Source: Scheffersomyces stipitis CBS 6054 (Eukaryota > Ascomycota > Pichiomycetes > Serinales > Debaryomycetaceae). Taken from it: 64,000 nucleotides of DNA. The DNA is taken from NCBI RefSeq assembly GCF_000209165.1, contig NC_009042.1, forward strand, positions 1,302,001 through 1,366,000, in the 5' to 3' direction. The notes below the pieces were generated by a model. The model saw only the letters and a list, made by a program, of their open reading frames with translations. It searched no databases and was not told the origin of the DNA. The translations under genes and the position numbers were made by a program. Numbering within the stretch: the stretch's first letter is position 1; the number at the start of each line of letters is the position of its first letter. Shown here piece by piece: positions 1 through 10,607 of the stretch.

Positions 1-556
1 TATCGTCAGAATTATCGTCAGAATTATCATCGTCAGAGTTATCAGCTTTGCCAGTACTATCAGACTTGGCAGTACCTCCAGTTTTTGTAGCTGCGGTGGA
101 AGTAGTTTTCAAAACGTAGGTGAAGTGATGAGATGTAGTTGTGTCGTCCTTGTTTTGCTCAGCAGGCTTTTCAGTCTGCTTGGCGTCCTTTTCTGTAGTG
201 GTAGCCTTTTCAGTTTCCTTTTCAGTGGTTTTATCAGTGGCCTTTTCAGTGGTCTTTTTATCTTCATCAGTTTTTTTATCATCAGTGGTCTTTTTATCTT
301 CAGTTGTTTTATCTGCGTTCTTATCGGTTGTCTCGTCAGCTCTTCTCACAATATCCAGTGAGTGGTCAACGCCGAAAAAGTTCTTGAAGGTTCCGAAGTT
401 GGCAACTTCAGTTCCTAACGAGTGCTGTGAAGTCTGGTAAATGACAAAATACGAGGCCAACATCAAAGATGCTATTATAATAGCCTTCAAGCCTCTGTGC
501 TGAGCTGGCGACTTTCTCTGGGTTGTCCCATACAATTCTTCAGTCTTGGAATACAT
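1..556 (-). CDS. Lys/Thr/Glu-rich single-pass membrane protein, C-terminus outside window
   Basis: The minus strand is open from an ATG at 556 to the window edge (about 185 codons) and the gene continues beyond position 1. The N-terminus has a short basic segment and then a hydrophobic stretch at about residues 25-42 (AIIIASLMLASYFVIYQ), which suggests a signal anchor or type II membrane protein. After about residue 75 the protein is low complexity, with repeats of the type KTTEDK/KTTEK and then Ser/Asp-rich NSDD repeats. This resembles a flexible stalk of a secretory-pathway or surface protein. I do not recognise the family, and the missing C-terminus may hold a domain. The gene itself is fairly sure; its function is unknown. 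Confidence 0.7.
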   Translation of the reverse strand, partial: MYSKTEELYGTTQRKSPAQHRGLKAIIIASLMLASYFVIYQTSQHSLGTEVANFGTFKNFFGVDHSLDIVRRADETTDKNADKTTEDKKTTDDKKTDEDKKTTEKATDKTTEKETEKATTTEKDAKQTEKPAEQNKDDTTTSHHFTYVLKTTSTAATKTGGTAKSDSTGKADNSDDDNSDDNSDD

Positions 557-1267
557 TGTGGAATCAATTTTTAAGTATTCAGTGTGTACTGAAAATGTGA
601 AATAAGGATCTTGAGAAAAACGAGTGAATTAGCGAAAGTGATTCAAGTCGATTTTGATATTTGAATTAGCTGTGATTCTCCCAAATATGGCTGTTGCTGT
701 ATTGAAACTCTAGGATTCAAATTTACAGTGTAAACGAATGTGGCGGTTTGTACTCCTTGGTAGATATTCAAAGCCTGAAGCCTGTTTCTGGAGCTCTTCT
801 CTAACTGTACAATTAGTTACAAGAAAAAAGTCGCTGACTCGCTTCTTGAAGCTTTATGTCTCTTACAAACTCTGCTGATGCTGTTTATACCTGTGCTCCA
901 AATGAGAACAAGATACTGGATCGAATATTAGCTGGGATAAAGAAGACTATGAAGCTTCTACAAATCGTGGTGTGCTAAAAATCTTTTCTTAGAAAATGGA
1001 ATCCTGATGAGACAGGGATGGCTATATTTGGCAATTTGTGTTTACACCAGTCCTGATTGGAAGGGCGTTCCATCCTCGCACAAATGAGGTGCATTTTAAG
1101 GAACGAACGAAAAGCAAGTGTGGACTCAGTCAGATGATATATATCACGTTTAATCTCACATGATTAATGTCACGTGCTTTCAATTGATATTCCAAATTTT
1201 TCATCTCATCTACATCTGAATCCAAGCTTTCATTATTCAGATCTACACCAATTCGTCATTGCAAGCC
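557..1267. other. Divergent intergenic region with a CACGTG site
   Basis: This spacer lies between two divergent genes and so holds both promoters. CACGTG at 1171-1176, about 95 bp before the RPB8 ATG, is a Cbf1/bHLH-type core. I see no convincing gene or RNA. Confidence 0.5.
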
Positions 1268-1714
1268 ATGTCGGGAATCTTGTTTGAAGATATGTTTGTG
1301 GTCGAGTCGACTGACTCGGGCCGTTACAACAAGGTTTCGAGAATAACAGGTCATTCTTCCACTTCGCAGGATATCAAGATCTCGTTGGATATCAACAGTG
1401 AATTGTTTCCTGTGAAAGCAAACGACTCCTTGACCATTACCTTGGCTTCTTCTTTGGGAAATGAGTCCTCCATGTTGACCTCCAACGGTTCCTGGAGACC
1501 TCCCAAGCCAGATGACAGGTCTTTGGCCGATGACTACGACTACGTAATGTACGGAACTGTCTACAAGTTTGAGGAAAATGCTGACAACGACAAGATGTCC
1601 GTGTATGTTTCTTTTGGCGGTTTGTTGATGCGTTTGGAAGGTGGCTACCGTTCGTTATCCAACTTGAAACAGGAAAACGCTTACATTCTTATTCGTCAAT
1701 ATAAGGACAACTGA
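1268..1714 (+). CDS. RPB8: RNA polymerases I, II and III shared subunit Rpb8 (ABC14.5)
   Basis: This 148-aa protein matches yeast Rpb8 in length and along its whole sequence. Clear family blocks are GRYNKV near residue 19, [29 protein letters not shown] around residues 79-98, and the C-terminal [10 protein letters not shown]...[11 protein letters not shown]. Rpb8 is an OB-fold-like subunit common to all three nuclear RNA polymerases. The ATG at 1268 gives [10 protein letters not shown], in line with other fungi; there is no in-frame ATG further upstream. It has no intron. The window also holds RET1 and BRF1, but they are far apart and transcribed separately. Confidence 0.97.
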   Translation: MSGILFEDMFVVESTDSGRYNKVSRITGHSSTSQDIKISLDINSELFPVKANDSLTITLASSLGNESSMLTSNGSWRPPKPDDRSLADDYDYVMYGTVYKFEENADNDKMSVYVSFGGLLMRLEGGYRSLSNLKQENAYILIRQYKDN

Positions 1715-2286
1715 GCTGTTGGTTTGATAACCAGTTTGAACAAAAACGATTCAGAAGTGATTTAAATTTTATAAAACGTCACGGCTAGGAGTTAACCTGA
1801 TTATTCAAATTTGTTCGCCTTCTATTCATTCAAAAAGTTCCATAATCTCAATATGGTTCTGTTTCTGATTCTGTTCAGCTCACGTTTCTTACGCATCTGT
1901 GCCATCAAGACTTGTCTTATGCATAATCGGCTAGATTCGATGCTTTGGCATCTAAAACTCATCTGTGTACTATAATATTATAATTAACGTTTCTAGAGAA
2001 TTGTAAAATGAAGAATGGGAGTTGGTGTAAAATTCGTGGCATACACTCGAAAGTAATTAGCTAGTGAGATTATCCGAGAGTATGGATACATGCGTACGTC
2101 TCGTATTCCTTATGATACTTTTCTTCTATTTAAAGCTTGGACTCTCTTCAATAGTTCACATAAATCTTGATTTCTCATTAAGTGAAAAATCCTATCATCC
2201 TTAACTATGAGCACTAGTTAAATATACTTTTTCTCTGCAGTCGTCTCTCCATAGAATCTACAATTACACTCTCTTCTTCATCAACT
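1715..2286. other. Intergenic spacer
   Basis: This is AT-rich spacer between RPB8 and the next plus-strand gene. It should contain the RPB8 3' end and the promoter of the two-exon gene at 2287. I see no ORF or RNA in it. Confidence 0.4.
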
Positions 2287-2770
2287 ATGGACGACACAGA
2301 AAGACGTAAGTATCCTTTATAGCTTCGTTCCTTTTCTTAGGAGAGATCAATTGTCTATACTTTCATTCAGCGTACTAACTTTTCTAGCGGATCCCATTCT
2401 AAGACAGGTTCCTCTCATCAATAACCCAGCCTTTCAACCTCCCAAGGCAATAACACTAAATGCCAATTATGATGTTCTTATTCCCACTCTATCTAATACT
2501 GTAGTTCCCCCCAAGATCAATTTGGCAGATGAAGAAATCCAAGCATGGTTGCGTGATATCAAGAGCACAGAGTTCCAGATCCAGAATGCAATCGAAAACG
2601 ATGAGGATGTCAAGAAGTATAAGCAATGGATCAAAACCCAGCAGATAAAGGTGGCTCCAGGGTTTTCATTTGATGGAGTAATGCAACCACATAAGCAGGA
2701 GGTTAAAGTGCTGAAGAATGAAGAAGAAGTCAACGAATTGGACAAGGTCTTTGGCAAGACAAGCATCTAG
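2287..2770 (+). CDS. Small two-exon protein of unknown function (133 aa)
   Basis: Exon 1 is 2287-2305 (ATG GAC GAC ACA GAA AGA C) and is followed by a GTAAGT donor. The intron 2306-2387 contains an exact TACTAAC branch point at 2373-2379 and ends TTTCTAG. Exon 2 is 2388-2770. Splicing joins the frames exactly and gives MDDTERPDPILRQVPLINN..., with a total of 402 nt including the stop. The product is small and polar, with a charged helical region around residues 60-90 (ADEEIQAWLRDIKS) and no membrane segment or signal. I do not recognise the family. The exact splice signals and preserved frame make the gene itself convincing. Confidence 0.75.
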
Positions 2771-3242
2771 TAAGCATAGACAAAATTGCGTAATCAACTT
2801 GAAGTCATACACGGGATGTATCATTCTTGTTTTAGAATGAAGAGTTTTCTGCATATATTTGCAAAAGTATATTAGCCATGCTCAAGTATTCTTCAAACTC
2901 GAAGTTAGATTGAAGTAGTTTCACGCGGCTTTCTTAGTTTCCTTGAACAAAATACATGCCGTTGAAGGTGATAAATTGCCACACATAGAGCAGAAATACG
3001 TGCCTACCAGAAATCTGTTTTCACCAAGCTGAGTTTCAGAATCAGAGACAGAAGAGAAAGAAGAAAGGAATTGGAAGAAAGCTGGAAGTTTCATGTACTC
3101 AAGTTAGTAGTGACACTCATGATTCGGGTGAATTGGCCTACATTAAAGTGAGTTACTGGGATGACACCAGACTCTGACAGCCATTTAAGGACTACTAAAT
3201 GTATCTGAAAGTGTGTAATTTATGTTATTGTATATTTCAACT
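2771..3242. other. Convergent intergenic spacer
   Basis: This spacer lies between the 3' ends of two convergent genes. I see no supported feature in it. Confidence 0.4.
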
Positions 3243-4259
3243 CTAGTTTTCTAATATCTTCCTCGCTTCTTCTTTGATATCTTCACGACGTTTGAATACT
3301 AACGCTATGCAGAGACTGGTGAGAGCATCCAAATTCACAGAATATATACTTTCATGGTCAACCGTGGGATGGTCGGACGTATTGTTCATGTCTCTCATGG
3401 TGAACACAGCTTTTTGCCTGAAGCGACTAAAAGGGTCGTAGTTCTTGTTTTCGTCCAACGATGCTAGTTGCATTGGAGAATAGTACTCTTTCTTAGTGTT
3501 ACGCGATTTTAACGAGAATGCTTTCAGCATGTAGTCTCCTATCAAGGGGTTATTAGGGTCAAGGGATTTCTCCAACTTGTTTGTTTCTTTGTCCCAATTA
3601 TCTGTCATCGAATGCTGACCCGGAGACAAGAGGTAATTGGAGTAGCAATAGGGAGACTCGTACGACCTTGTTTCGTATATCCACCTGTATCGACTACCTC
3701 TGTACACATAATCCGCAATTGGTAATACACCATGCTTAAATAATACAATGGTGAAGTCCTGGCTTATGTCGTTAGGATCAGGAGAAAACTTCAATTCATA
3801 GGTAGAATATGAACCATGTCGATGTTTTCGTACGATACAGAAGTCATGCAAGTCTTTCTTGCTATCAAAACCTCGAGACCCGATCTTTTCTTTATCTACA
3901 TAGTACCGTTTTATAGTTAAGAATTTGTGAGCATGGAAATCGTGAACATCTGCTCTTATCAACGGAATGCCAATGCCTTGCAGTTGCAATTCGCGATCGT
4001 ATTGAACAGCTTGTGCGCTGCTAGAGTTCTTGAATGATTTGTACTTCTCCACAGAATTAGCCGACACAAAAACCTTTAGATCAGAATTGAAGAAGTTGTT
4101 ACATAACATGAACCTCCATCTTTTGCCGGCATCTACGTTTGTCGGCACATCGGCTGGAGGAGATTCTTCGATCTTTTCAGACAGGAAGGTAATTTCATCA
4201 TCCTGACTGTAATTTGGTAGTTCTTGCTTGTGAGACCCAGAAACATCCCATTCGGACAT
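3243..4259 (-). CDS. Unrecognised 338-aa protein, possibly a tubby-like/LURP-one-type beta-barrel
   Basis: The frame is open further upstream, but the first sensible ATG is at 4259 (MSEWDVSGSHKQELPNY). The upstream extension runs over a TATA-like TATATAAAT at about 4316-4324 on the plus strand and looks like promoter. The protein has an acidic N-terminus, then many alternating aromatic and charged strands (RWRFMLCNNFF, DFTIVLFKHG, YRWIYETRSYESPYC) and ends in a hydrophobic helix with a charged tail (LTSLCIALVFKRREDIKEEA). That arrangement recalls fungal tubby C-terminal-like proteins, but this is only a guess from pattern. There is no signal peptide and no catalytic motif I can name. Confidence 0.7.
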   Translation of the reverse strand: MSEWDVSGSHKQELPNYSQDDEITFLSEKIEESPPADVPTNVDAGKRWRFMLCNNFFNSDLKVFVSANSVEKYKSFKNSSSAQAVQYDRELQLQGIGIPLIRADVHDFHAHKFLTIKRYYVDKEKIGSRGFDSKKDLHDFCIVRKHRHGSYSTYELKFSPDPNDISQDFTIVLFKHGVLPIADYVYRGSRYRWIYETRSYESPYCYSNYLLSPGQHSMTDNWDKETNKLEKSLDPNNPLIGDYMLKAFSLKSRNTKKEYYSPMQLASLDENKNYDPFSRFRQKAVFTMRDMNNTSDHPTVDHESIYSVNLDALTSLCIALVFKRREDIKEEARKILEN

Positions 4260-5157
4260 TGTATATCGATTGTATGTGAAAGAATGCAAACATGGATAAT
4301 TTGAGCCTAACACAGATATATAAATGTAATTATAAGTACCCAATGTCGGCAAAACAGAGAGACGAGCCGATAAAGAAAACGGCTTTTGCGTCAGCCAAAT
4401 TTCAGTGCGCTGCGGAATCAACTTTAGAGCATGCATTCACTATCAAACTGGCGCAGTCTTTGGTGCGGTTTTGAAGAATGGTTGACTACTGGATTGAATC
4501 AAGAGCAACACCTGCTCTCTATAAATGAGGGTCATGAAAGATAGCCGTAAGTGAGATAACGAACAAAAAGCCCTGTCAAATTTGCGGATAATTCTAATTA
4601 GCGGATCTGGCAAGTATTCCAGGAAGAGTCGCTAAAATACAAGAGTGATCAGATAGTTGGAGGACATTACCAACTAGCCAGGTTACGCAGGACACCTGAC
4701 AGCTCCATATGACCTGGCGAGGAGAGCCATTGGAGCTCTTGTTCAAAATAAAGAAGATTGAAACCCTGTCTGCAAAGTGGGTGAACTGCCCGTTCCGTCT
4801 GTAACGACTTCCTCTATAGACATAGTCAGCTAGTAGCTTGAGCTATTGTAATAGTAGTTTGAGCTCTTGAAATATTAGCCCCCCTACAAATTGCAAAAGA
4901 CTTATACACCATGACACTTAAGTTTGGCAGTTTGGTCTCTCTAGTGTTAATGTCAAGTAGCCATTTCTTGCTGATTATTCTGCTTCTAATTATCTCGCTA
5001 ACCTTCGGGTCGCGCGAAATAATTTTTAGGTACAGAATTTATGTTGACGTGAATCAAGCCCGAATTTTTCACAGTTACCAAAGCTTTCAGCTTTCGTTGA
5101 CTCCTTTTGTTCTTTCATTGAAGCCCCCTTCCCTGCTGTTGCCTGTCATCACGAGTC
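4260..5157. other. Intergenic region before the GT71-like gene
   Basis: Both flanking genes are transcribed away from this region, so it holds two promoters. A hydrophobic 94-codon ORF (4911-5195, plus) overlaps the start of the next gene in another frame. It has no recognisable domain and is probably spurious. Confidence 0.4.
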
Positions 5158-7437
5158 ATGAGTTATATGGCAGGCTTAAGAAGAATGGTCTATAATGCGT
5201 TGCGGCGATCGAGAATTCTTATATTAGCACTTCTAATCTTGATAGGATATCTCACATACCATCTGAAAAATCGACTGCCTCCGCCCATACAGATCTCAGA
5301 GTTTGATATAGTCGGTGCCCGAAACTCGTTTATCAATCCTATCTACGAAAAATGGAACTATAAGAAAAACGCAAAATCTATAAACAAATATGAATATCTC
5401 AAAGACGTGCCGTTGGAATCTGTTTGCACAGCTTATTTCGATGAACTTTCGAAATTGTACCCCGGAAATCCTGGACCCACTATTGTTGATTTGGAGGAGA
5501 TACAAGGCACCAAATACGACTCGACAGTATTCAAGAAACAGAAGTGGGTTTCGGCTAGAAGAAGAAACAAAATTATCAGCTTTCGAGGCTCGTCGGGAAG
5601 AATGTCTCAGGAAGATATTATCCAGATTGAGCTCGATTATGCAAAGACATGTCAAACTGTTTCACAGCAAGAAAGATCTGTATTCAACCAATTTGCTCAT
5701 GCCAGAGTATTTGGCAAATGTATTTTAGGAAATCAGAACAGGAGCTCAGAACAGATCCAGAAACTCGATGTGTTGGGCTCTAAGTTCGAAAAGAAACTCT
5801 ACCCATGGGTTTCTCAAGAAATACCTACATTTGAGAGTTGGCTGGGTGAGATGTTGAAAAAGGGCAAAATTCCTGTTCTTGATAATGTAAAATTCGATGC
5901 TTATCAAGAAACTCAAGTGTTCCTCAAAGATTGGCAGAGCAAGAGTAATGGAAGGGGAATTGTAATACCTATTCTCCCAACTTCTTCAAGAAGTATTCAA
6001 GTCGAGAATATTGCCAGATTAATAAAAGTGTTGCGAGGTCTAAAGAACACCTTCCCAATTCAAATAACTCATGTGGGGGACCTCCTGGACCTGGAAAAGA
6101 AGATAATTGCTACGGCTGCCAGAACAGAAGTATCCCGTTTACCTTCTTCTCATAAAGTTTATCTTGATGCTCTGGGAGAAAAAGATCACAAGTTTGTGTC
6201 GACTACTGATTTTCCCAAACAGAAAGTGTGGTTCGTAGACTTAACTCCAGTAAAGAATAAAATAAAGCACCCTCTCGTTGCAAAGAGCTCCGCCTATAAT
6301 AGTGCCCAATTTGTCCTTGCATTGAGCACTATTTTTAATTCCTTTGAAGAATCACTTGTGCTCTTATCATCTTCCATTCCATTAGCAGAGCAATTAGAAA
6401 AGACTTTCTTTGAGAATAAATCCTATAAGGAACATGGAATTTTGTTATTCAAGAGACCTTCATACTACACAAGCAAGATCAGAAGATTCAAACCAGGATT
6501 TCACGAGCTCACCAACCTCATTCGTCAATATATGACTCCTTCTCAGAATGACAAAGATTTCTTTGGTCTTAATTTGAGAAATCCCGAAGTTGAGTCTTCG
6601 AACAGAGTATACGAAGAAAGCTTCCAGAATTTGTTGGATCCTTCAGTAATGGTGATCAACAAGACGAAAGTATTGAGTGGGTTGTTGATGGGAGCGAATT
6701 TCCAATTATATGATCTCTTCAAGCTAAGATTTGCTCCTGTCGAGGACGATTTGAATCCTGAGTTCGTTTGGATAGGACAAGAGTTGGCAGGAACCAATGT
6801 AAAGGTCAATTTCAATCATAATTACGGAGTAATTGCTGGCATTCTAACTCCAGAAGAGAACAAGAGTCCTGTTGCATCTTCTGCCATAGAATTATGCTCC
6901 TCATCATGGGCCCAACTTTCGGATGTTGACGACTACACACTCTTGTATGTTACTTCTCACCAATTAGAGAATTGGATTTACGAGGGTATGACATTCAAAG
7001 AAAACCTAAAAGGCAAGTATGCAATGAAGAAAACTGAATTGGTCGATAATGTGTTCAAGCCTGGAGAAGAAAATAACAAGGTAGAGGTAATTAAAGAAGA
7101 TACTACAATGTTTCAGGAGAAGGTGGTAGCAAACCCATTATTTATCGACACCATATTGCGTCCACCCATAATTAAGAAGCCGATATACACCTCTGAATTT
7201 CAAGAACCTAACCAGGCGTGGTTGAAACAGGATAAATTCGCAGGTTTCTCGGGCCATCAGTACTACTGTGCCTATGATGTAGTTGGGCTGCCTGTGACAG
7301 GTGAAAGAGGATTGACTATTAGTGTTAATGATAAGCTACAAGCTTGGTATAAGTATGTTCTTGACGTATGGTACCACCAAGACAGGATGGACGAAGACAT
7401 AGCCAATCAAATAGTAGAGCAAACAGAAGAAGATTAA
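5158..7437 (+). CDS. MNN1-family (GT71) alpha-mannosyltransferase-like Golgi protein lacking DxD
   Basis: This 759-aa protein has the type II layout of a Golgi glycosyltransferase: a short basic cytosolic tail, a signal anchor at about residues 19-37 (RILILALLILIGYLTY), a stem and a lumenal domain. GT71/MNN1-family blocks are visible: GIVIPILPTS, IKVLRGLKNTFPIQITH, SSAYNSAQFVLALSTIFNSFEESL, then the YKEHGILLFKR segment and the C-terminal HQYYCAYDVVG. Family members add terminal alpha-1,3-mannose to N- or O-glycans from GDP-mannose. Where the family normally has a DxD metal-binding motif right after the FEE helix, this protein reads LVLLSSSIPLAEQL, so the acidic pair is absent. Activity is therefore doubtful. 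A second possible start (MAGLRR) lies three codons in. Confidence 0.88.
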   Translation: MSYMAGLRRMVYNALRRSRILILALLILIGYLTYHLKNRLPPPIQISEFDIVGARNSFINPIYEKWNYKKNAKSINKYEYLKDVPLESVCTAYFDELSKLYPGNPGPTIVDLEEIQGTKYDSTVFKKQKWVSARRRNKIISFRGSSGRMSQEDIIQIELDYAKTCQTVSQQERSVFNQFAHARVFGKCILGNQNRSSEQIQKLDVLGSKFEKKLYPWVSQEIPTFESWLGEMLKKGKIPVLDNVKFDAYQETQVFLKDWQSKSNGRGIVIPILPTSSRSIQVENIARLIKVLRGLKNTFPIQITHVGDLLDLEKKIIATAARTEVSRLPSSHKVYLDALGEKDHKFVSTTDFPKQKVWFVDLTPVKNKIKHPLVAKSSAYNSAQFVLALSTIFNSFEESLVLLSSSIPLAEQLEKTFFENKSYKEHGILLFKRPSYYTSKIRRFKPGFHELTNLIRQYMTPSQNDKDFFGLNLRNPEVESSNRVYEESFQNLLDPSVMVINKTKVLSGLLMGANFQLYDLFKLRFAPVEDDLNPEFVWIGQELAGTNVKVNFNHNYGVIAGILTPEENKSPVASSAIELCSSSWAQLSDVDDYTLLYVTSHQLENWIYEGMTFKENLKGKYAMKKTELVDNVFKPGEENNKVEVIKEDTTMFQEKVVANPLFIDTILRPPIIKKPIYTSEFQEPNQAWLKQDKFAGFSGHQYYCAYDVVGLPVTGERGLTISVNDKLQAWYKYVLDVWYHQDRMDEDIANQIVEQTEED

Positions 7438-8534
7438 ATAGCCATTTGTATTTATAAAGGACTTTGAACGGTTTATGAATTTGGATAGACTGATGGATAG
7501 GTTAGCTAAACAAAATTCGCAGCCAAAGCCAACGGAATTCTTCCACAAAAAATTATATGTGGTAGCGCCGACATTGACATGATTTCAACAAGCTGGATGG
7601 TCATAGTCAAGCAAGGACATCATGTCGAAGAGAATGCCAAAAAAAGCAACGTCACAGACAGGATTCGAACCTGAAAGGAAAATCCCAACACATTCACCGC
7701 AGAATAGCAGGGTGTCGACTGCGACACGTAGTGGCAAGCGGCATTCTCAAAATGCAACAAGTTGATTGAAAGTGGGCGCTACCATGTATAAGCCATTTCG
7801 TAAAATAGAAAATAATGCTTAGCATGTAATTCATATTTGCAATCTAGTTTCTTTCAGTATAATTCGTAGTTCATCATAGATCTTGGAAAAATGACAAGTT
7901 TCTGCTTCAAATTAGAGTATTTCTAAGAGCTTGAAGGCCGCATGGTTGTGAAAATCAATTATGCAAGGTTCGTTTAGTCTGTCTGTTTTATAGGCTCCTC
8001 GCCATTTTCTTGGCACTCATTTATAAAGCACACTAGTTTCAATTTCATAAGCCATTTTCATAAGCCAGCACAGAAGAATGACACCCTTTTGGAGATTTGG
8101 TTTGTTCGTATCATGCTCTTTCATAGAGACTTTAGGTTGAAATAATGCGGGGATAAACCAATGGAATAGTAGTATTTGCTTTCAGCACAAGTAATGCCCA
8201 GGTTTCTATTCGGTTGCAAAGAGAGAAGTATTCTACCAGGAGCTGTTCGAAAGTGAGACTATACCTTGATGTGGAAATTAGAAGTAGGCTCCATTGTTTA
8301 GCTGATTTTCTTCCTAGAGGTTTTACTCAAACTAGCAAAGAGTCGCCTGAGTTACCAAACGAGAACTGACTATCGGAAGTTGCCGCAGCTTTTGCCTTTC
8401 TTGTTCTCATGTATATAAATTAGAAGGTATCTGCGTCTCTCGGTCTCCTGAACAATTGTACTTGAGATAGAATCGAATTATAAGAATCGATTATCAAATC
8501 AACCTCCTAAATTGTTAACTTTCAGGAAGTAGAG
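7438..8534. other. Intergenic region with tRNA relic and TATA box of the next gene
   Basis: Apart from the tRNA relic at 7650-7737 the only clear signal is TATATAAA at 8412-8419, about 115 bp before the ATG at 8535. No other gene is visible. Confidence 0.5.
7650..7737 (-). pseudogene. Degenerate tRNA-Ser(GCT) relic
   Basis: Read on the minus strand, the 3' half is a good tRNA. It has a CTGCTA anticodon loop with GCT at 7708-7706, a serine-type long variable arm, an intact T-arm and B box GGTTCGAATCC (7671-7661), an acceptor 3' strand CTGTGAC with discriminator G, and a T7 terminator (A7 on plus at 7639-7645). About 13 extra bases after the anticodon are compatible with the intron usual in yeast tRNA-Ser(GCT). 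The 5' half does not fit: I find neither the expected acceptor strand GTCACAG nor a box A of the type TGGCNNAGTGG, and the D-loop looks shortened by about 8 nt. The 5' boundary is approximate. Best read as a decayed tRNA. Confidence 0.5.
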
Positions 8535-8903
8535 ATGTCACTCAGCACGTCCCAGGCAATTCGAGAAGCTTTTGTTCCAAATATAACACAGCTTTATTAT
8601 GATTGTGGTTCATACGATATAACTATAGACGTTTATGAAAATATCCCGAATAGTGTAGCCTATTATTGCGGTGTCTACTATGGAAAGGGTCATGTGAATG
8701 TGTCAAATGAGACAAAAATCACTTTTTTTGATTGTGGGACTTATAATATTACATATAATAGTACTTCCGTTGATAGCTATAGAGACTCATATTTCTGTGG
8801 CCGTGATTGGTCTAGGAACTATAAGAATTCAGCTAAAAAGTTGTTGATTTCAAACTTGTGGATGATATGTTTGGGTGTAATGATAATGAGTTGTATTGCT
8901 TAG
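8535..8903 (+). CDS. Small Cys/Tyr-rich repeat protein with C-terminal hydrophobic tail
   Basis: The ORF encodes 122 aa from an ATG at 8535 with a good TATA box upstream at 8412-8419. The body contains two copies of one pattern: DCGSYDIT...AYYCGVYYGKG and DCGTYNIT...SYFCGRDW, each with a paired Cys spacing. Several N-x-S/T sequons are present. The last 20 residues (KLLISNLWMICLGVMIMSC) are hydrophobic. There is no N-terminal signal peptide, so a tail-anchored form is possible. I do not recognise the family; it may be lineage-restricted. The ordered internal duplication argues against a chance ORF. Confidence 0.5.
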   Translation: MSLSTSQAIREAFVPNITQLYYDCGSYDITIDVYENIPNSVAYYCGVYYGKGHVNVSNETKITFFDCGTYNITYNSTSVDSYRDSYFCGRDWSRNYKNSAKKLLISNLWMICLGVMIMSCIA

Positions 8904-10607
8904 TGAAAAAGTGGTTGTGATAATATTCCACGCTCTGAAGGCTCAATTGCCTGTATGGGTCTTCACGATACATGAATCTTCAAATCGGTAGCATCATTCG
9001 AAGAGGATATTATTGCTACATGACCTTGGCACACTGAAGAACAGCCCCGAAAGGTATATGCTTAAAGATGAAACAATAACTTAGGCATTCTATAAAGTCT
9101 ATATACTACACAAAGACAATTTCAAGATACTTCAAAGCAAAGGAAGGCTGAAGTTGAGAGCGAAGCTCATGTAATTCTAATGAGAGTAGTTTAAAGGTCC
9201 ATTTTCTTCTGTATCGCAAACCTCATTCTTGTAAGGTTTGATTCAGCCGTGAATACTTCTATGGGAAACATACATACAGTATTTTCGACATTGCACTCCA
9301 TACCAGATGGCCTATGGATTGATGATAGGTAAGAATTTTGACGAAACACCTATCATGAGTTTGCTTCCAAATAAAGGTAAATGTAATTTAAGATGAGAGC
9401 ATTGAATATTTGGCGCCAGTGCCTTTAGATCAAAAGTCGCTTGGTTTGTTAATGAATTGGAAAAATCGTCATAGGGAAAAGGATTAATTGAATTACACCG
9501 ATCAGAAAGTCTTTCGTCTGGACATTCTTTTACTGATGCAACTCGCCAGCTAGGAATTCCTTCTGGTCATAGATAAAATACAATGAAGCTAAGTTGGAGC
9601 AAAAAGAATTAGATAATATATATTGCGGTCTTGTGTTTCAGACATTCTATCAGGAGATATATTTTGTTTCTCCGAAGCATTTTTAATTATAAATGCACGA
9701 AGCTCATGAATTAAGATGCATAATCCAGAATAAGATTTAATTTCAGCATCCTATGCGAAGATTCTATAGACGTGCTGCGAGTGGAGCGGGAAGATGTGTA
9801 GCCAAAATAGCCACGGGTTTAGAAGGTTAGTGCCTTGAACAAAGTATTGCTTTTGGAGATAAAACCGTGAAATGCAGCGATAAGAATGAAGGTGCAAGAG
9901 CAAATGAATTTCAAATAGAGTTTACCAATTTAGAGTATTAATTAAAGTGAGAAAATACAGCGTAGGCGAACACAAGAGGAAGGTTATGGAATCTGACAAG
10001 TGTGGGAAGATTGACGTCGAGTTAAAAATAGTACAAAAGTGGCTAGCGAGGTCGATCCAGGTACAAGGCGAGAGAATTGTTGGTCGAGTGGCTAAGGCGG
10101 GATACAGTACTGCTTGAAATTAGAGAGATTAAGGCGATCGAGATGACAGAATAGTTGAAGGGTACAGCGCAAAGATGAAATGAAAGAGTAGCGATGGAAC
10201 AGAGGAGAAGAGAAAAGAGTGGCAGAGTTCGAAAGTTGAATTTTTAAAGTCGTGAATCTCGGATAAAGATGGTGCTACTCAGATCGTGATGGTGGGGTCG
10301 ATTCGGAGAATGTAGTATATGTAGTACAGCCACCAGGTGATGCCATGGTTCTGTGCATGAGGTTCCTGGTGAGACGATGGTAGATCCGGAGAACAAACCT
10401 CATGTTGGGAATAATCGGAGAAACATTATTTGACAATGTGTAGAAATTCAGGCAAAGTTGGCATAATCGCAAAATGTGTTGTGCCTATCGGATAATGTAA
10501 CAGTAGGTAGCAATGTTGTAGTGTGTTAATATTTTATATTAGGCTGATCTCGTGTAGAATCAATTTATGAAAATTGGATGAAATAATCCACTTGGTGAAT
10601 GTAAATT

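Noticed and set aside
4911..5195. 94-codon hydrophobic plus-strand ORF before the GT71-like gene
   Set aside because: It overlaps the true start in another frame, has no domain or partner motif, and its hydrophobicity reflects T-rich promoter sequence.
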